A stretch of DNA of 40,071 bases, taken from the NCBI GenBank assembly GCA_031288335.1, contig JAITRO010000055.1:1-40071 (forward strand), in the 5' to 3' direction. The notes under the pieces are model-generated. The model ran no database searches, was not told where the DNA came from, and saw only the letters and a program-made list of their open reading frames with translations. This document shows, in pieces, positions 19,106 to 27,770 of the stretch (its first letter is position 1; every line of letters begins with the position of its first letter). Source of the stretch: Synergistaceae bacterium (GTDB lineage: Bacteria; Synergistota; Synergistia; Synergistales; Synergistaceae). The position numbers were made by a program, and so were the translations under genes.

Positions 19106-19633
19106 ATGTTTTTATTTATGAATGATAACAGCCGCGACCGCATTCGGAAACGCGCGCCCGGCGGATTCACGCTGGTCGAGGTATTGATCGTGATAATGAT
19201 AATCGCAACATTGGCCGGCACACTGATGCTCGCCATCTCCTACAGCTCCGACAACGCCGAGGCGGCCGCCGTCATGTCCGATCTTGACGCGGCCAAAAAC
19301 GCCCTTCTCGCTTATTCCATGGAGCACAGGACCAGGATGTCCGACAGACTGGACGAATTTGAAAACGCAAACTCATTTTTCATAGTCGATAGATTGAACA
19401 AATATTTGAGCTCTCAGATCACGATGTCGGGCAGTAAGACCAAGGCTCGTTTTGACAAAATAGACGTGGATATCGCGCCAGACGGAAAAATCAGAATCGG
19501 TTTCGTGGGTTTCCCCGCGACAAGCGGTCTCGTCAAAGCGTTGGAACGGAAAACAGCCGGCGGCAATAGCAGCGCGGTCTATGATGTGAGCGGGAGCGGG
19601 ACTAATTGCACCATTTGGCTTGACGTCAAGTAG
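19106..19633 (+). CDS. type IV pilin / type II secretion pseudopilin-like protein
   Basis: Class III signal peptide RKRAPGG|FTLVEVLIVIMIIATLAGTLMLAI. Confidence 0.85.
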   Translation: MFLFMNDNSRDRIRKRAPGGFTLVEVLIVIMIIATLAGTLMLAISYSSDNAEAAAVMSDLDAAKNALLAYSMEHRTRMSDRLDEFENANSFFIVDRLNKYLSSQITMSGSKTKARFDKIDVDIAPDGKIRIGFVGFPATSGLVKALERKTAGGNSSAVYDVSGSGTNCTIWLDVK

Positions 19634-19637
19634 ACGA

Positions 19638-20435
19638 TCAGCCCGCGTTCTCTCCCGCCGAAGGGAATATTTTTTGCGTTTCCCGCGCGGCATCGCCGGG
19701 TGTTTTTCTTACCCTGACTCCGCCGGGTGTGTAACTCGCAAGTCCCTTCTTTTTTATCATCCTGTTGATGTGCTTCTGCAGATAAGCCGCCCCGAAGAAC
19801 CATATCAAGATCGCCGAGGGCGCGAAGGTGGTTGCCCGGGAACGTATGACATCCAGCTTGCTGGACAGCAGCTCGTCTATTATCACCTCCCTGCTCCAAT
19901 ACAGGATATGCCTGTTGACGGCGATGGAAACGACGAAAGCGCACAAGGCGCATATGAGCAGGTTCGATGACAATATGTAATCTGCGTCGAATCCGGCCGC
20001 CGCGGCGTCGCAAGCCCCGGCGGCCGCAAGGGCTATGGACGCGCAGTAAGAGGCGAGCCATACCGACAGCGGCAATTTGATCTTTTTTTCCTCGGGCTTT
20101 GCCATCAAAAGAAGAGAGTTTATGCGGTTTTTCAGCCAGAAAGTTGAGCGCAGGCCGACCGTAGCGACGTTCAGCAAGAAGAGCTGGAATGGGGACATGG
20201 TGGGAAATTTGGGCCCCAATACGGACATCTTGCACGCCCATGCCGTCTTCCTGGACAATCGCGGGGATCTGGCGGCTTGAAGCCGGGACTTTTTTTCTTC
20301 CGGCGGCGCGGCGCGCGGTTTTTTCTGGATTATCCGCGTCTTTATCCTGCTCCCGCAGATGGGACAATAATTTTTGTTCCACCCGGGCGGTATGGGATGA
20401 AAATTTTCAACGCAATATCTTTTGAATTCAGCCAT
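19638..20435 (-). CDS. DUF4234-like multi-TM protein with N-terminal Cys-rich segment
   Basis: YCPICGSRIK near the N-terminus; hydrophobic segments; FFGAAYLQKHINRMIKKKG motif shared with the adjacent ORF. Confidence 0.65.
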   Translation of the reverse strand: MAEFKRYCVENFHPIPPGWNKNYCPICGSRIKTRIIQKKPRAAPPEEKKSRLQAARSPRLSRKTAWACKMSVLGPKFPTMSPFQLFLLNVATVGLRSTFWLKNRINSLLLMAKPEEKKIKLPLSVWLASYCASIALAAAGACDAAAAGFDADYILSSNLLICALCAFVVSIAVNRHILYWSREVIIDELLSSKLDVIRSRATTFAPSAILIWFFGAAYLQKHINRMIKKKGLASYTPGGVRVRKTPGDAARETQKIFPSAGENAG

Positions 20436-21348
20436 CGAAATAATCGTATTCGTCTTCGTATTTTTCCGGCTCGAAGTCGTCCTTGGTCCACGGAGCCGCG
20501 ACCCTGTCCGTCTTTCCCGTCACGACGCAGCCGCCTATCAGGTCTCTCAGCGTGGCGTCGCTCTCTATCTCGGACACATCCGCGAAACCCGGCATACCGA
20601 GGCCCATCAGCCTGTTGATATGGTGTTGTATGTAAGCGGAGCCGAACAAAAACAGGCCGATCCAGGAGGGGATGGCACGTCCCACCATGACCCCATCGCT
20701 GTCCCACTTTATCACCGCGCCGCGGAGCGCCCAACGAATGCGGAAATAATTGAAACAGCGCATCGGAAAAATGACCGACAGATAAAGCAGGACGAAGGCG
20801 AACGCCACAGCATGCGCCGTTTCGAGCGCCACGCGGAATCCAGTGAAATACCAGGCCGCGTAAAGCACCGCCGAGACAGGCAAAAGCGTTTGAACCACAA
20901 AACCCAGCACGGCGAGCCGTTTTAAGGATTCAACATTTACCCTGCGTTCTTCCATCTTGTTGAAGGCGTACGCGTTGCCCCAAATCCATACATAAGGGTA
21001 GGTGCCCAGGGTGACGAGGCAGAGCCCAAAGAATATCTTCAGGGGTATATAGCCCAGAATGGCGGATTCGCGGGCTTCTCTGAGGACGCGCAGCTTGTCG
21101 CCGAAATACGCGCATACGGCCTTTGCGCGTCTGAAAGGCCACAACAAAACTATGCGCCCCGCCATGCCGCGCTTTTTCCCGCGCGACGCACGCCTTGAAG
21201 GCAACACAAACTCGTCGCTGTCCAGCTCTGTTTTTTGTGAAGAGGAAAGCATCTTTCTTCTTCTATACTTATTCGTTTTTACGTAAACTTCGGAGAAGCT
21301 CTCGTATTTTTTGTTTAACGAGTGCTGTCCTTCTTGTGAAAAAATCAT
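20428..21348 (-). CDS. DUF4234-like multi-TM protein, related to the adjacent ORF
   Basis: KIFFGLCLVTLGTYPYVWIWGNAYAFNKMEERR, FLFGSAYIQHHINRLMGLG; overlaps the downstream gene by 8 nt. True start may be an internal Met. Confidence 0.65.
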   Translation of the reverse strand: MIFSQEGQHSLNKKYESFSEVYVKTNKYRRRKMLSSSQKTELDSDEFVLPSRRASRGKKRGMAGRIVLLWPFRRAKAVCAYFGDKLRVLREARESAILGYIPLKIFFGLCLVTLGTYPYVWIWGNAYAFNKMEERRVNVESLKRLAVLGFVVQTLLPVSAVLYAAWYFTGFRVALETAHAVAFAFVLLYLSVIFPMRCFNYFRIRWALRGAVIKWDSDGVMVGRAIPSWIGLFLFGSAYIQHHINRLMGLGMPGFADVSEIESDATLRDLIGGCVVTGKTDRVAAPWTKDDFEPEKYEDEYDYFDG

Positions 21349-21376
21349 CTCGTCGAAAATTTAACAAACAGAGAAA

Positions 21377-22231
21377 CTAGCCTCCAACGCCCGGGAACAT
21401 CCTGAGGAAATCACTATCGTCGTCCAGCGCGCGTCCTTTAGGCCGATCATCGGGCAGGTCGGATACGGCGTCTTGCGGGGCTTGCGGTTTGGCGGGCGGC
21501 GATGCCGACGGCTCATTCAAACGTTCAGTTTCAGATGCAGGGTATGGCGGTGACTGATGTATCTGCGAAAAAAAACCTCCGAACTGGGGAGTGTGCGGTG
21601 ATGGCGGCGGCGTGCCGGCGGCCTGATGTATTTGAGATATGGCTCCTGCTGATGGCGGCGCAGGCGCGGTTTGTGCCGGCGGCGACGGCGGAGTCGGAAT
21701 GCCGGGCGTTTGATGGATTTGGCTGAACAGCCCGGCCTGCGGAACCGGCGGAACGACAGGAGGCAACGGCGTCGCGGGAACACGATTTTCGTCCGAAGGA
21801 GCAGACGCGGTAACGAGTTTTTGCGCTATGTAGGGCATCGGCATAGGAGGTGGAGTCTGTGTTTGCGCAGGCGCGGGCGGCGCCGGCACTCTCGCCGGCG
21901 GCACGGACGGAGCTTGCGGCATGGGCGGAACAAATGGAAGAACCGACGCTCGCGCCTGCTGCGGGACTGGTTGCAATGGCGCTTGCGGAACAGGCGGGAC
22001 GAGCGGAGGAACTGCCGTCCGCGCCGGCTGTTCCGGGATTGGCAGGATGTTTGCCGGCGGCGGCGGAACGGGCACGGATTCTCTATGGACGGAACTTATT
22101 GTTTCCACCACCGCCGGAGCGCTTGGCTCCACCTGCGGCGGTCTCGGGACATCCGTCACGGAGCCTCCGCATAACGGGCAAAAAGGTTTATCCCAATCTA
22201 TCACGTTGTGGCAGCGGGTGCATTTCTTCAT
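21377..22231 (-). CDS. zinc-ribbon, proline-rich low-complexity protein with three SQIHQ motifs
   Basis: MKKCTRCHNVIDWDKPFCPLCGG zinc ribbon, ~200-aa Pro/Ala-rich linker, GLFSQIHQTPG / GAISQIHQAAG / GGFFSQIHQSPP, acidic C-terminal tail DDDSDFLRMFPGVGG. Confidence 0.75.
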   Translation of the reverse strand: MKKCTRCHNVIDWDKPFCPLCGGSVTDVPRPPQVEPSAPAVVETISSVHRESVPVPPPPANILPIPEQPARTAVPPLVPPVPQAPLQPVPQQARASVLPFVPPMPQAPSVPPARVPAPPAPAQTQTPPPMPMPYIAQKLVTASAPSDENRVPATPLPPVVPPVPQAGLFSQIHQTPGIPTPPSPPAQTAPAPPSAGAISQIHQAAGTPPPSPHTPQFGGFFSQIHQSPPYPASETERLNEPSASPPAKPQAPQDAVSDLPDDRPKGRALDDDSDFLRMFPGVGG

Positions 22232-22296
22232 ACTTTATCTCCTTTTCGGACGTTATGGTCTCGGGATCCGTCAATTCATCTGCAAATGTTGAAAAT

Positions 22297-22325
22297 ATGA
22301 TATATACAATTATCTCAAATTTCAA
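22297..22325 (-). promoter_or_regulatory. putative promoter TTGAAA-N17-TATCAT upstream of the zinc-ribbon gene
   Basis: -35 like TTGAAA (22320-22325), 17-nt gap, TATCAT (22297-22302) on the minus strand. Confidence 0.35.
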
Positions 22326-22349
22326 GTTTTATTTTCGTATATCAAATCG

Positions 22350-22425
22350 CAGGCAAGGTACCTTGGGACTCCGCCCCAAACCCCGGCAGGGAGTTTGCTC
22401 CCTGCACCCTCATTATGAGTTTTTA
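22350..22425 (+). repeat. dispersed intergenic double-hairpin repeat, copy A
   Basis: CAGGCAAGGTACCTTGGGACTCCGCCCCAAACCCCGGCAGGGAGTTTGCTCCCTGCACCC; hairpins TTGGG/CCCAA and GCAGGGAG-TTTG-CTCCCTGC. Confidence 0.75.
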
Positions 22426-22434
22426 TTTTACCTG

Positions 22435-23370
22435 TCAACTATGCGGGGTTTCCGTCATGTTTGAGAAAAAACCGCCGCCGCAGACCGACGTTCGTTTTAT
22501 CGTCACGCGCGTTTCTTTGGCCCGCAAAACGTCCGCGAGCCATTTTTCGGCAAGTTCCGCGCCGAATTTGTTCGTTGGCTCGTATAAAAGCCCGGAGGCA
22601 GTGCCCGAATGGGCCGCGGCTATCCCTATCGCTCCGGTGAGCCTGCGCGCCTCCATCAGCGCGCCCCATTCCTCTTTGGGCCTCACGTTTTGCTGTATTT
22701 CAGCGGATAGGGTAGCGGCGGACGCGATGAGCGCAGCGTCGCCGGCAGCGAGGCCGCGTTTGAGGATATCGTAGGCGAGTTCATGGTTGCGCGAGCATCC
22801 GCGCAACGCTTCCAATGCGGAAACGTCATGTCTGTAGTCATTCGTATCGAGCGTTCGCCTGGGAATGACAGCCACTAGCGTCATTGGCGGAGGCTCGGGG
22901 AGCCGTTCTATGAGTTCGCCTTTTATATGATCCACCAGGGCGAGGCCGTCGAACATTATGCCGTCGCTCGGTTCTATGGACGCGCACAGGGAAAAGAGCC
23001 GCTCATCGGAGAGCGCCGTTCCGGCGTGGGCGGCGCAGGCGGCGAAAGTCCCGGCTATGTCCATTGTGGACGTCGCGAGCCCTTTGGCTGAGGGAAGCGG
23101 ATTTATGACGTTTATAGCGCTCCCCTCGGGAAACGTTCCGAGAGCGGCGCCGGAAGTGTTCCCGGCGAAAATTTCCCTCGCTTTCCCGAACGCGCGAAGC
23201 GATTTCTCGCCGCAGGGGTTTAAAATGTCCCCGGCCTCCGGCACGCACAACTCGACCCTGCCTCTCCAGGACACCACGAGGCTGACGAGCAATTCTCTGC
23301 CGCCTATCCAGCCCTGCACCCATTCTCCCATGGTGGCGGGCATGGCGGCTTCCGCCAAAATCCTGGCCAT
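22435..23370 (-). CDS. PduX-like GHMP kinase (L-threonine kinase-like)
   Basis: GEWVQGWIGGRELLVSLVVSW N-terminus, GHMP motif PLPSAKGLATSTMDIAGT. Confidence 0.8.
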   Translation of the reverse strand: MARILAEAAMPATMGEWVQGWIGGRELLVSLVVSWRGRVELCVPEAGDILNPCGEKSLRAFGKAREIFAGNTSGAALGTFPEGSAINVINPLPSAKGLATSTMDIAGTFAACAAHAGTALSDERLFSLCASIEPSDGIMFDGLALVDHIKGELIERLPEPPPMTLVAVIPRRTLDTNDYRHDVSALEALRGCSRNHELAYDILKRGLAAGDAALIASAATLSAEIQQNVRPKEEWGALMEARRLTGAIGIAAAHSGTASGLLYEPTNKFGAELAEKWLADVLRAKETRVTIKRTSVCGGGFFSNMTETPHS

Positions 23371-23373
23371 CGG

Positions 23374-24165
23374 TTATATTTCGAACACGCCAGTCACGGC
23401 GGTATGGTCGGAGGGGTGTTCCATTGCCCGCAAACCGCGCACGACGTAAGCGTCGACTGAATGGCGTTCCAATCCAGGCGTGGCGAACAAGTGGTCGATC
23501 CGCCAGCCGACGTTTCTCGCGAAAGCGTCTTTCACCCTGTAATCCCAGAAGGAAAACTCGCCCGCCTGGGGCCTGTGTTTTCGAAATACGTCCACGAGCC
23601 CCCACGACGTGATCGCTTCGAGCGCGGCGCGTATCTCGTCGCAGACGCAGACATGATTACGCTTGTTCTCGGGGTGGGTCACATCCATATCGGTCGGGAC
23701 CACGTTCAGGTCGCCAGTCCAGAGCATTTTCCCCTGCAGGTTGTAGTCGCGTTCGAACAGGGCCCGAATTCGCGCCAAGAATTGTTTTTTGTACGCGAAA
23801 TCGGGGCTGTCCATGGATTTTCCCTGCGGCACGTAGGTGCAGACCACGTTCAGGTCTCCGAAAGAAGCCCTCAAAATCCGCGCGCGATCCTGTTCGGTAT
23901 CCGAGCCGTCGTCGAATCCGGCAGCGACCCGGTCGGGCCGTTCGCGCGACGCTATCGCCACTCCGTTGTACGATTTCATCCCGCTGCAGAAACATTGATA
24001 ACCGAGGTTTTCAAAGAAATCGAGCGGGAAATCCTCGTCCCGGCATTTCGTCTCCTGAAAACACAGGATATCCGGCGCGTCGCCGCCCGACAGAAAATCA
24101 TGCACTATGGGCAGGCGCGCCTTGAGAGAATTGACGTTAAAAGTTGATATCTTAATCTTTCGCAT
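23374..24165 (-). CDS. xth: exodeoxyribonuclease III
   Basis: KISTFNVNSLKARLP, DILCFQETKCRDEDFP, WTGDLNVVPTDMD, WRIDHLFATPGL, PSDHTAV. Confidence 0.95.
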   Translation of the reverse strand: MRKIKISTFNVNSLKARLPIVHDFLSGGDAPDILCFQETKCRDEDFPLDFFENLGYQCFCSGMKSYNGVAIASRERPDRVAAGFDDGSDTEQDRARILRASFGDLNVVCTYVPQGKSMDSPDFAYKKQFLARIRALFERDYNLQGKMLWTGDLNVVPTDMDVTHPENKRNHVCVCDEIRAALEAITSWGLVDVFRKHRPQAGEFSFWDYRVKDAFARNVGWRIDHLFATPGLERHSVDAYVVRGLRAMEHPSDHTAVTGVFEI

Positions 24166-25072
24166 TGTTGATCAGCCACACCCCAATCAAGATCATGGCC
24201 CCGCCCGCGTAAATGTAGGGCGTGAACCGCTCCCCCATGAAAAAATACGCCACGATCACGCCCACGACCGGCTGAATGAACTGGAAAGCCGACACGCGGG
24301 CCGCTGTGAGCGCCGACAATCCGTCGTACCACAGAATATAACACAAACCCGAACATACGCACCCCAAGAATAATATCACATACCAGTCGCGCATCGGGAC
24401 ATGGAGCAGTCCCCAAAAATCCTGCGGCCAAAAGATGAACACCGCCAGGGATTGTATGAGGAACGCGAAGATATTCAGCCAGAGTATGGCGAACGTGGGC
24501 GGGCATTCGCGCAGCAATCCGCGCGACATTATCTGGAACACCGCCCAATTGACGGCGCTTATGGCAATCAGCAGGTCTCCGGTTCCGCCCGTCGCGAATA
24601 TTTCAAACCCCTTCGTCCCCAGCCCGACGACGAGCAGCACTCCCGTTCCAGCGAACAGCAACCCCAATATTGCGGCGGCGTTCACGCGTTCTTTCAAAAA
24701 AACTACGCCCAACACCGCCACCGCAGCCGGAGTCGCGGCGATCATCCAGTTGGAATTGGCGACCCCCGCGCTGCGCATTCCCAAGAACTGAATATTTTGA
24801 TGAAAGACTATGCCTAAAAAAGCGAGGGCGAGCAAGGGAACGGCTTCGTCGCGGAAAGGCCTTCGCAACTCGTCTCTGTAACTTGCGGCCGGCACTATCA
24901 AAAACAATCCCAGAGCCATCCGAAGCCACACAGCGAGCAACGGCTCGACCCTTGCGACCGAAACTTTCATGGCCGCGAAGGACGCTCCCCAGAACAAGAC
25001 GCACAGGAGGATTTCGGCAACCGCGTTTCGCTCCGAAATAACGCCGGGCGCGAGGATATTCTTCAGACTCAT
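24152..25072 (-). CDS. EamA/DMT family transporter
   Basis: Multi-TM; LCVLFWGASFAAMKVSV, two EamA-like repeats, C-terminal GGAMILIGVWLIN. Confidence 0.92.
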   Translation of the reverse strand: MSLKNILAPGVISERNAVAEILLCVLFWGASFAAMKVSVARVEPLLAVWLRMALGLFLIVPAASYRDELRRPFRDEAVPLLALAFLGIVFHQNIQFLGMRSAGVANSNWMIAATPAAVAVLGVVFLKERVNAAAILGLLFAGTGVLLVVGLGTKGFEIFATGGTGDLLIAISAVNWAVFQIMSRGLLRECPPTFAILWLNIFAFLIQSLAVFIFWPQDFWGLLHVPMRDWYVILFLGCVCSGLCYILWYDGLSALTAARVSAFQFIQPVVGVIVAYFFMGERFTPYIYAGGAMILIGVWLINNAKD

Positions 25073-25120
25073 CTATGCGCGCTCCCCTCTTCCTCTTTAA
25101 GAAATACCGCCATGCTCCAG

Positions 25121-25129
25121 ATTATACCA
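25121..25129 (-). promoter_or_regulatory. extended -10 promoter TGGTATAAT for the EamA/xth/PduX-like unit
   Basis: Minus-strand TGnTATAAT about 49 nt upstream of the EamA start. Confidence 0.55.
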
Positions 25130-25435
25130 TTTGTTCCGGCGCGCCTTTCACGCGCATATGCGGGAAAATGACATGACAAAACGCTGTAATGTTATAATTT
25201 TTTATCCTACACTCCGAGGTTTCTCTTTCGAAAGTGAGGGTTCAGCAGTCAGCGATACAATCCGGTCATCGTAGGGGCTCTCCTCGGAAAAGTATACCAC
25301 GCTGTCGGAATTTCACGGCGGACGGATCTGACGCTTGTTTCACACACCGGTTTTCTTGCAAAGATGAACATCCTCGCCGCAAGAAATCCGCTCGCAAATT
25401 TCAAATTGTTCTGCTGTTCTGAGGCGCGCTCATAA

Positions 25436-25444
25436 TGATATAAT
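25436..25444 (+). promoter_or_regulatory. extended -10 promoter TGATATAAT for recQ
   Basis: TGnTATAAT about 44 nt upstream of the recQ ATG. Confidence 0.55.
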
Positions 25445-25487
25445 CAATTCTCGAGAAACGATAACTCATAAGTTTGGGGCGCTATAC

Positions 25488-27401
25488 ATGCATACACCCC
25501 GCGGGGTATTGAAAAACGTTTTTGGATACGACTCCTTCAGACGCGGGCAGGAGGAGATAATAAACGAGATGCTTTCCGGGCGCGACGTTCTGGGCGTAAT
25601 GCCTACCGGCGCGGGGAAATCGGTCTGCTATCAGATACCGGCCATACTGTCCGGCGGCGTCTCAATAGTCATTTCTCCGCTGATATCCCTGATGAAGGAT
25701 CAGGTCGACGCGCTCAGATCGAGCGGGGTGAACGCCGCCGCCATAAACAGCGCCATGGACTGGAACGACGTGCGGTCGGTCTTGCGGTCGGCCAGGGCCG
25801 GAAAAACACCGCTGCTCTATATAGCGCCGGAGAGACTGGATGGGGAGGGATTCAGAGAGTTTCTGTCGTCCCTTGACGTCTCTCTTGTCGTGATCGACGA
25901 GGCGCACTGCGTCTCCCACTGGGGACACGATTTCAGGCCGTCTTACCTCGCGATAGCTCCGGCGATCGATTCGCTTCCCAAGCGCCCGGCGGTCGCGGCT
26001 TTCACGGCGACCGCGACCGAGGAGGTCAAAACCGACATAATAAAACAACTCGCAATGAACTCCCCTTTTGTGCTCACCACAGGTTTTGACCGCGAAAACT
26101 TGTTCTTTCAGGTGGAACACCCGGGCGAGAAGATGTCCTTCCTCCTCGCCTACGCGAAAAATTTCCCCGACATGCCTGGGATCGTATACTGTTCGACTCG
26201 CAAAAATACTGAGTCCGTCTGCCAAAAACTCGTCGCTTCCGGAGTAAAAGCCGTGAGATATCACGCCGGCTTGAATGATGTCGATAGGCTAACAAACCAG
26301 GAGGATTTCATATATGACCGTGCAACGGTCATGGTGGCAACCAACGCGTTCGGCATGGGCATAGACAAATCCAACGTGAGGTACGTCATACATTACAACA
26401 TGCCCGGGAGTATCGACAGCTACTATCAGGAAGCCGGACGCGCGGGACGCGACGGCTCGCCGGCGGACTGCATTCTGCTGTACGGCGGCGAGGACAAGGC
26501 GACGATCACGTATCTCATATCGCAGGGCGAGGATAAAAACACCAAGGAAACGGCGTTCCGCAAACTGCGCCAGATGATCGGCTACTGTCACACATCGGGA
26601 TGCCTCAGACGCCATATATTGAACTATTTCGGAGAGGGTTCCTCTCGCGGCGAATGCGGGAACTGCGGGAACTGCCGCTCGGTCGCTGAGCGCCATGACA
26701 TTACGATCGAAGCGCAGAAAATAATGTCATGTGTGTACCGGGCGGAGGAGAAAACAGGAGGGAAAAAATACGGTTCTCAGATCATCGCCGATATTCTGCG
26801 AGGACACTGCTCCAACGCTTCCAGGAGGGAACAGGTGATGCGCTTCGGGCTTGATACTATATCCACCTGGGGAATAATGAAGGATACGGCCGCCCGTGAT
26901 ATCACGTACATCATCGATTTTCTGGTCGCTGAAGGTTATCTCATGTTCAACGAATTCGGCGCGCTGAGTTTCACCGAACGCTCGCTTCCGTTTCTCAAAA
27001 GCAGGACCAGGCTGTTAATGCGGCGTCACGAGAGCGTACAAAAATCGAAGAGTGAACGCGTTCCCGACAAGACCGCCGAAAAACGGGGTTTTTTCTCGGG
27101 CGGGCTCATCGAAATTTTCCGCAAAGCAAGGGCCATAGGAAAGCGTGCCGTTTTCTCGGAAGAACTCTTCGAGACGCTTCGCAAAATGAGACGCGAACTT
27201 GCCGCCTCTGAAGGCGTTCCTCCCTATGTCGTATTCTCGGACAAAACGCTCCAGGCGATGTGCGAAGCGCTCCCGTCGGATGAAGACGAAATGTTGTCAA
27301 TTTCCGGTGTGGGCAGGGTGAAATTTGAAAAGTACGGACACAAATTCATGGACGCCATCCGGGAATGGCGGGAAAAACAAAATCCCGCCGACGAGGCTTG
27401 A
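25488..27401 (+). CDS. recQ: ATP-dependent DNA helicase RecQ
   Basis: GYDSFRRGQEEIINEMLSGRDVLGVMPTGAGKSVCYQIPA, DEAH, zinc-binding CLRRHILNYFGE...CGNCGNC, C-terminal HRDC-like domain. Confidence 0.97.
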   Translation: MHTPRGVLKNVFGYDSFRRGQEEIINEMLSGRDVLGVMPTGAGKSVCYQIPAILSGGVSIVISPLISLMKDQVDALRSSGVNAAAINSAMDWNDVRSVLRSARAGKTPLLYIAPERLDGEGFREFLSSLDVSLVVIDEAHCVSHWGHDFRPSYLAIAPAIDSLPKRPAVAAFTATATEEVKTDIIKQLAMNSPFVLTTGFDRENLFFQVEHPGEKMSFLLAYAKNFPDMPGIVYCSTRKNTESVCQKLVASGVKAVRYHAGLNDVDRLTNQEDFIYDRATVMVATNAFGMGIDKSNVRYVIHYNMPGSIDSYYQEAGRAGRDGSPADCILLYGGEDKATITYLISQGEDKNTKETAFRKLRQMIGYCHTSGCLRRHILNYFGEGSSRGECGNCGNCRSVAERHDITIEAQKIMSCVYRAEEKTGGKKYGSQIIADILRGHCSNASRREQVMRFGLDTISTWGIMKDTAARDITYIIDFLVAEGYLMFNEFGALSFTERSLPFLKSRTRLLMRRHESVQKSKSERVPDKTAEKRGFFSGGLIEIFRKARAIGKRAVFSEELFETLRKMRRELAASEGVPPYVVFSDKTLQAMCEALPSDEDEMLSISGVGRVKFEKYGHKFMDAIREWREKQNPADEA

Positions 27402-27429
27402 GGCGCGTCCTCAAAAGATCGGTTATATA

Positions 27430-27496
27430 AAAAGGGTATGGGGAACCTGTTTCCCGACAAAGTTTGAGACAGAACCTCAAGGTTTTGCCTGTGGTA
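27430..27496 (-). repeat. dispersed intergenic double-hairpin repeat, copy C
   Basis: Minus strand CCACAGGCAAAACCTTGAGGTTCTGTCTCAAACTTTGTCGGGAAACAGGTTCCCCATACCCTTTTT; hairpins TTGAG/CTCAA and GGGAA/TTCCC. Confidence 0.7.
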
Positions 27497-27526
27497 ATTG
27501 AAAAAACAAAAAGGACGGTAGATAAA

Positions 27527-27745
27527 ATGGCGGACATAACTTTTGAGATCAAAGAAACGATTGGCGTTATTTCCGAAGGCTCAAAGGGCTGGATGAAGGA
27601 ACTGAACATCGTGAGTTGGAACGGCCGCGAACCGAAGTACGACATCCGAGAATGGGCGCCTGGCCACGCAAAGATGGGCAAAGGATTGACGTTTACAAAA
27701 GAGGAACTGGCTAAGCTGAAGGAATTGCTGGAAAAGATAAAATAA
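27527..27745 (+). CDS. YdbC-like (PC4/transcriptional coactivator p15-type) ssDNA-binding protein
   Basis: MADITFEIKETIGVISEGSKGWMKELNIVSWNGREPKYDIREWAPGHAKMGKGLTFTKEELAKLKELL; internal ATG at 27527. Confidence 0.88.
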   Translation: MADITFEIKETIGVISEGSKGWMKELNIVSWNGREPKYDIREWAPGHAKMGKGLTFTKEELAKLKELLEKIK

Positions 27746-27770
27746 ATCCATATTATCAAGTGCACGCTGA

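Noticed and set aside
21671-22174. Arg-rich plus-strand ORFs (and 21850..22464)
   Set aside because: Complement of the low-complexity proline-rich gene; composition is explained by that repeat-like sequence.
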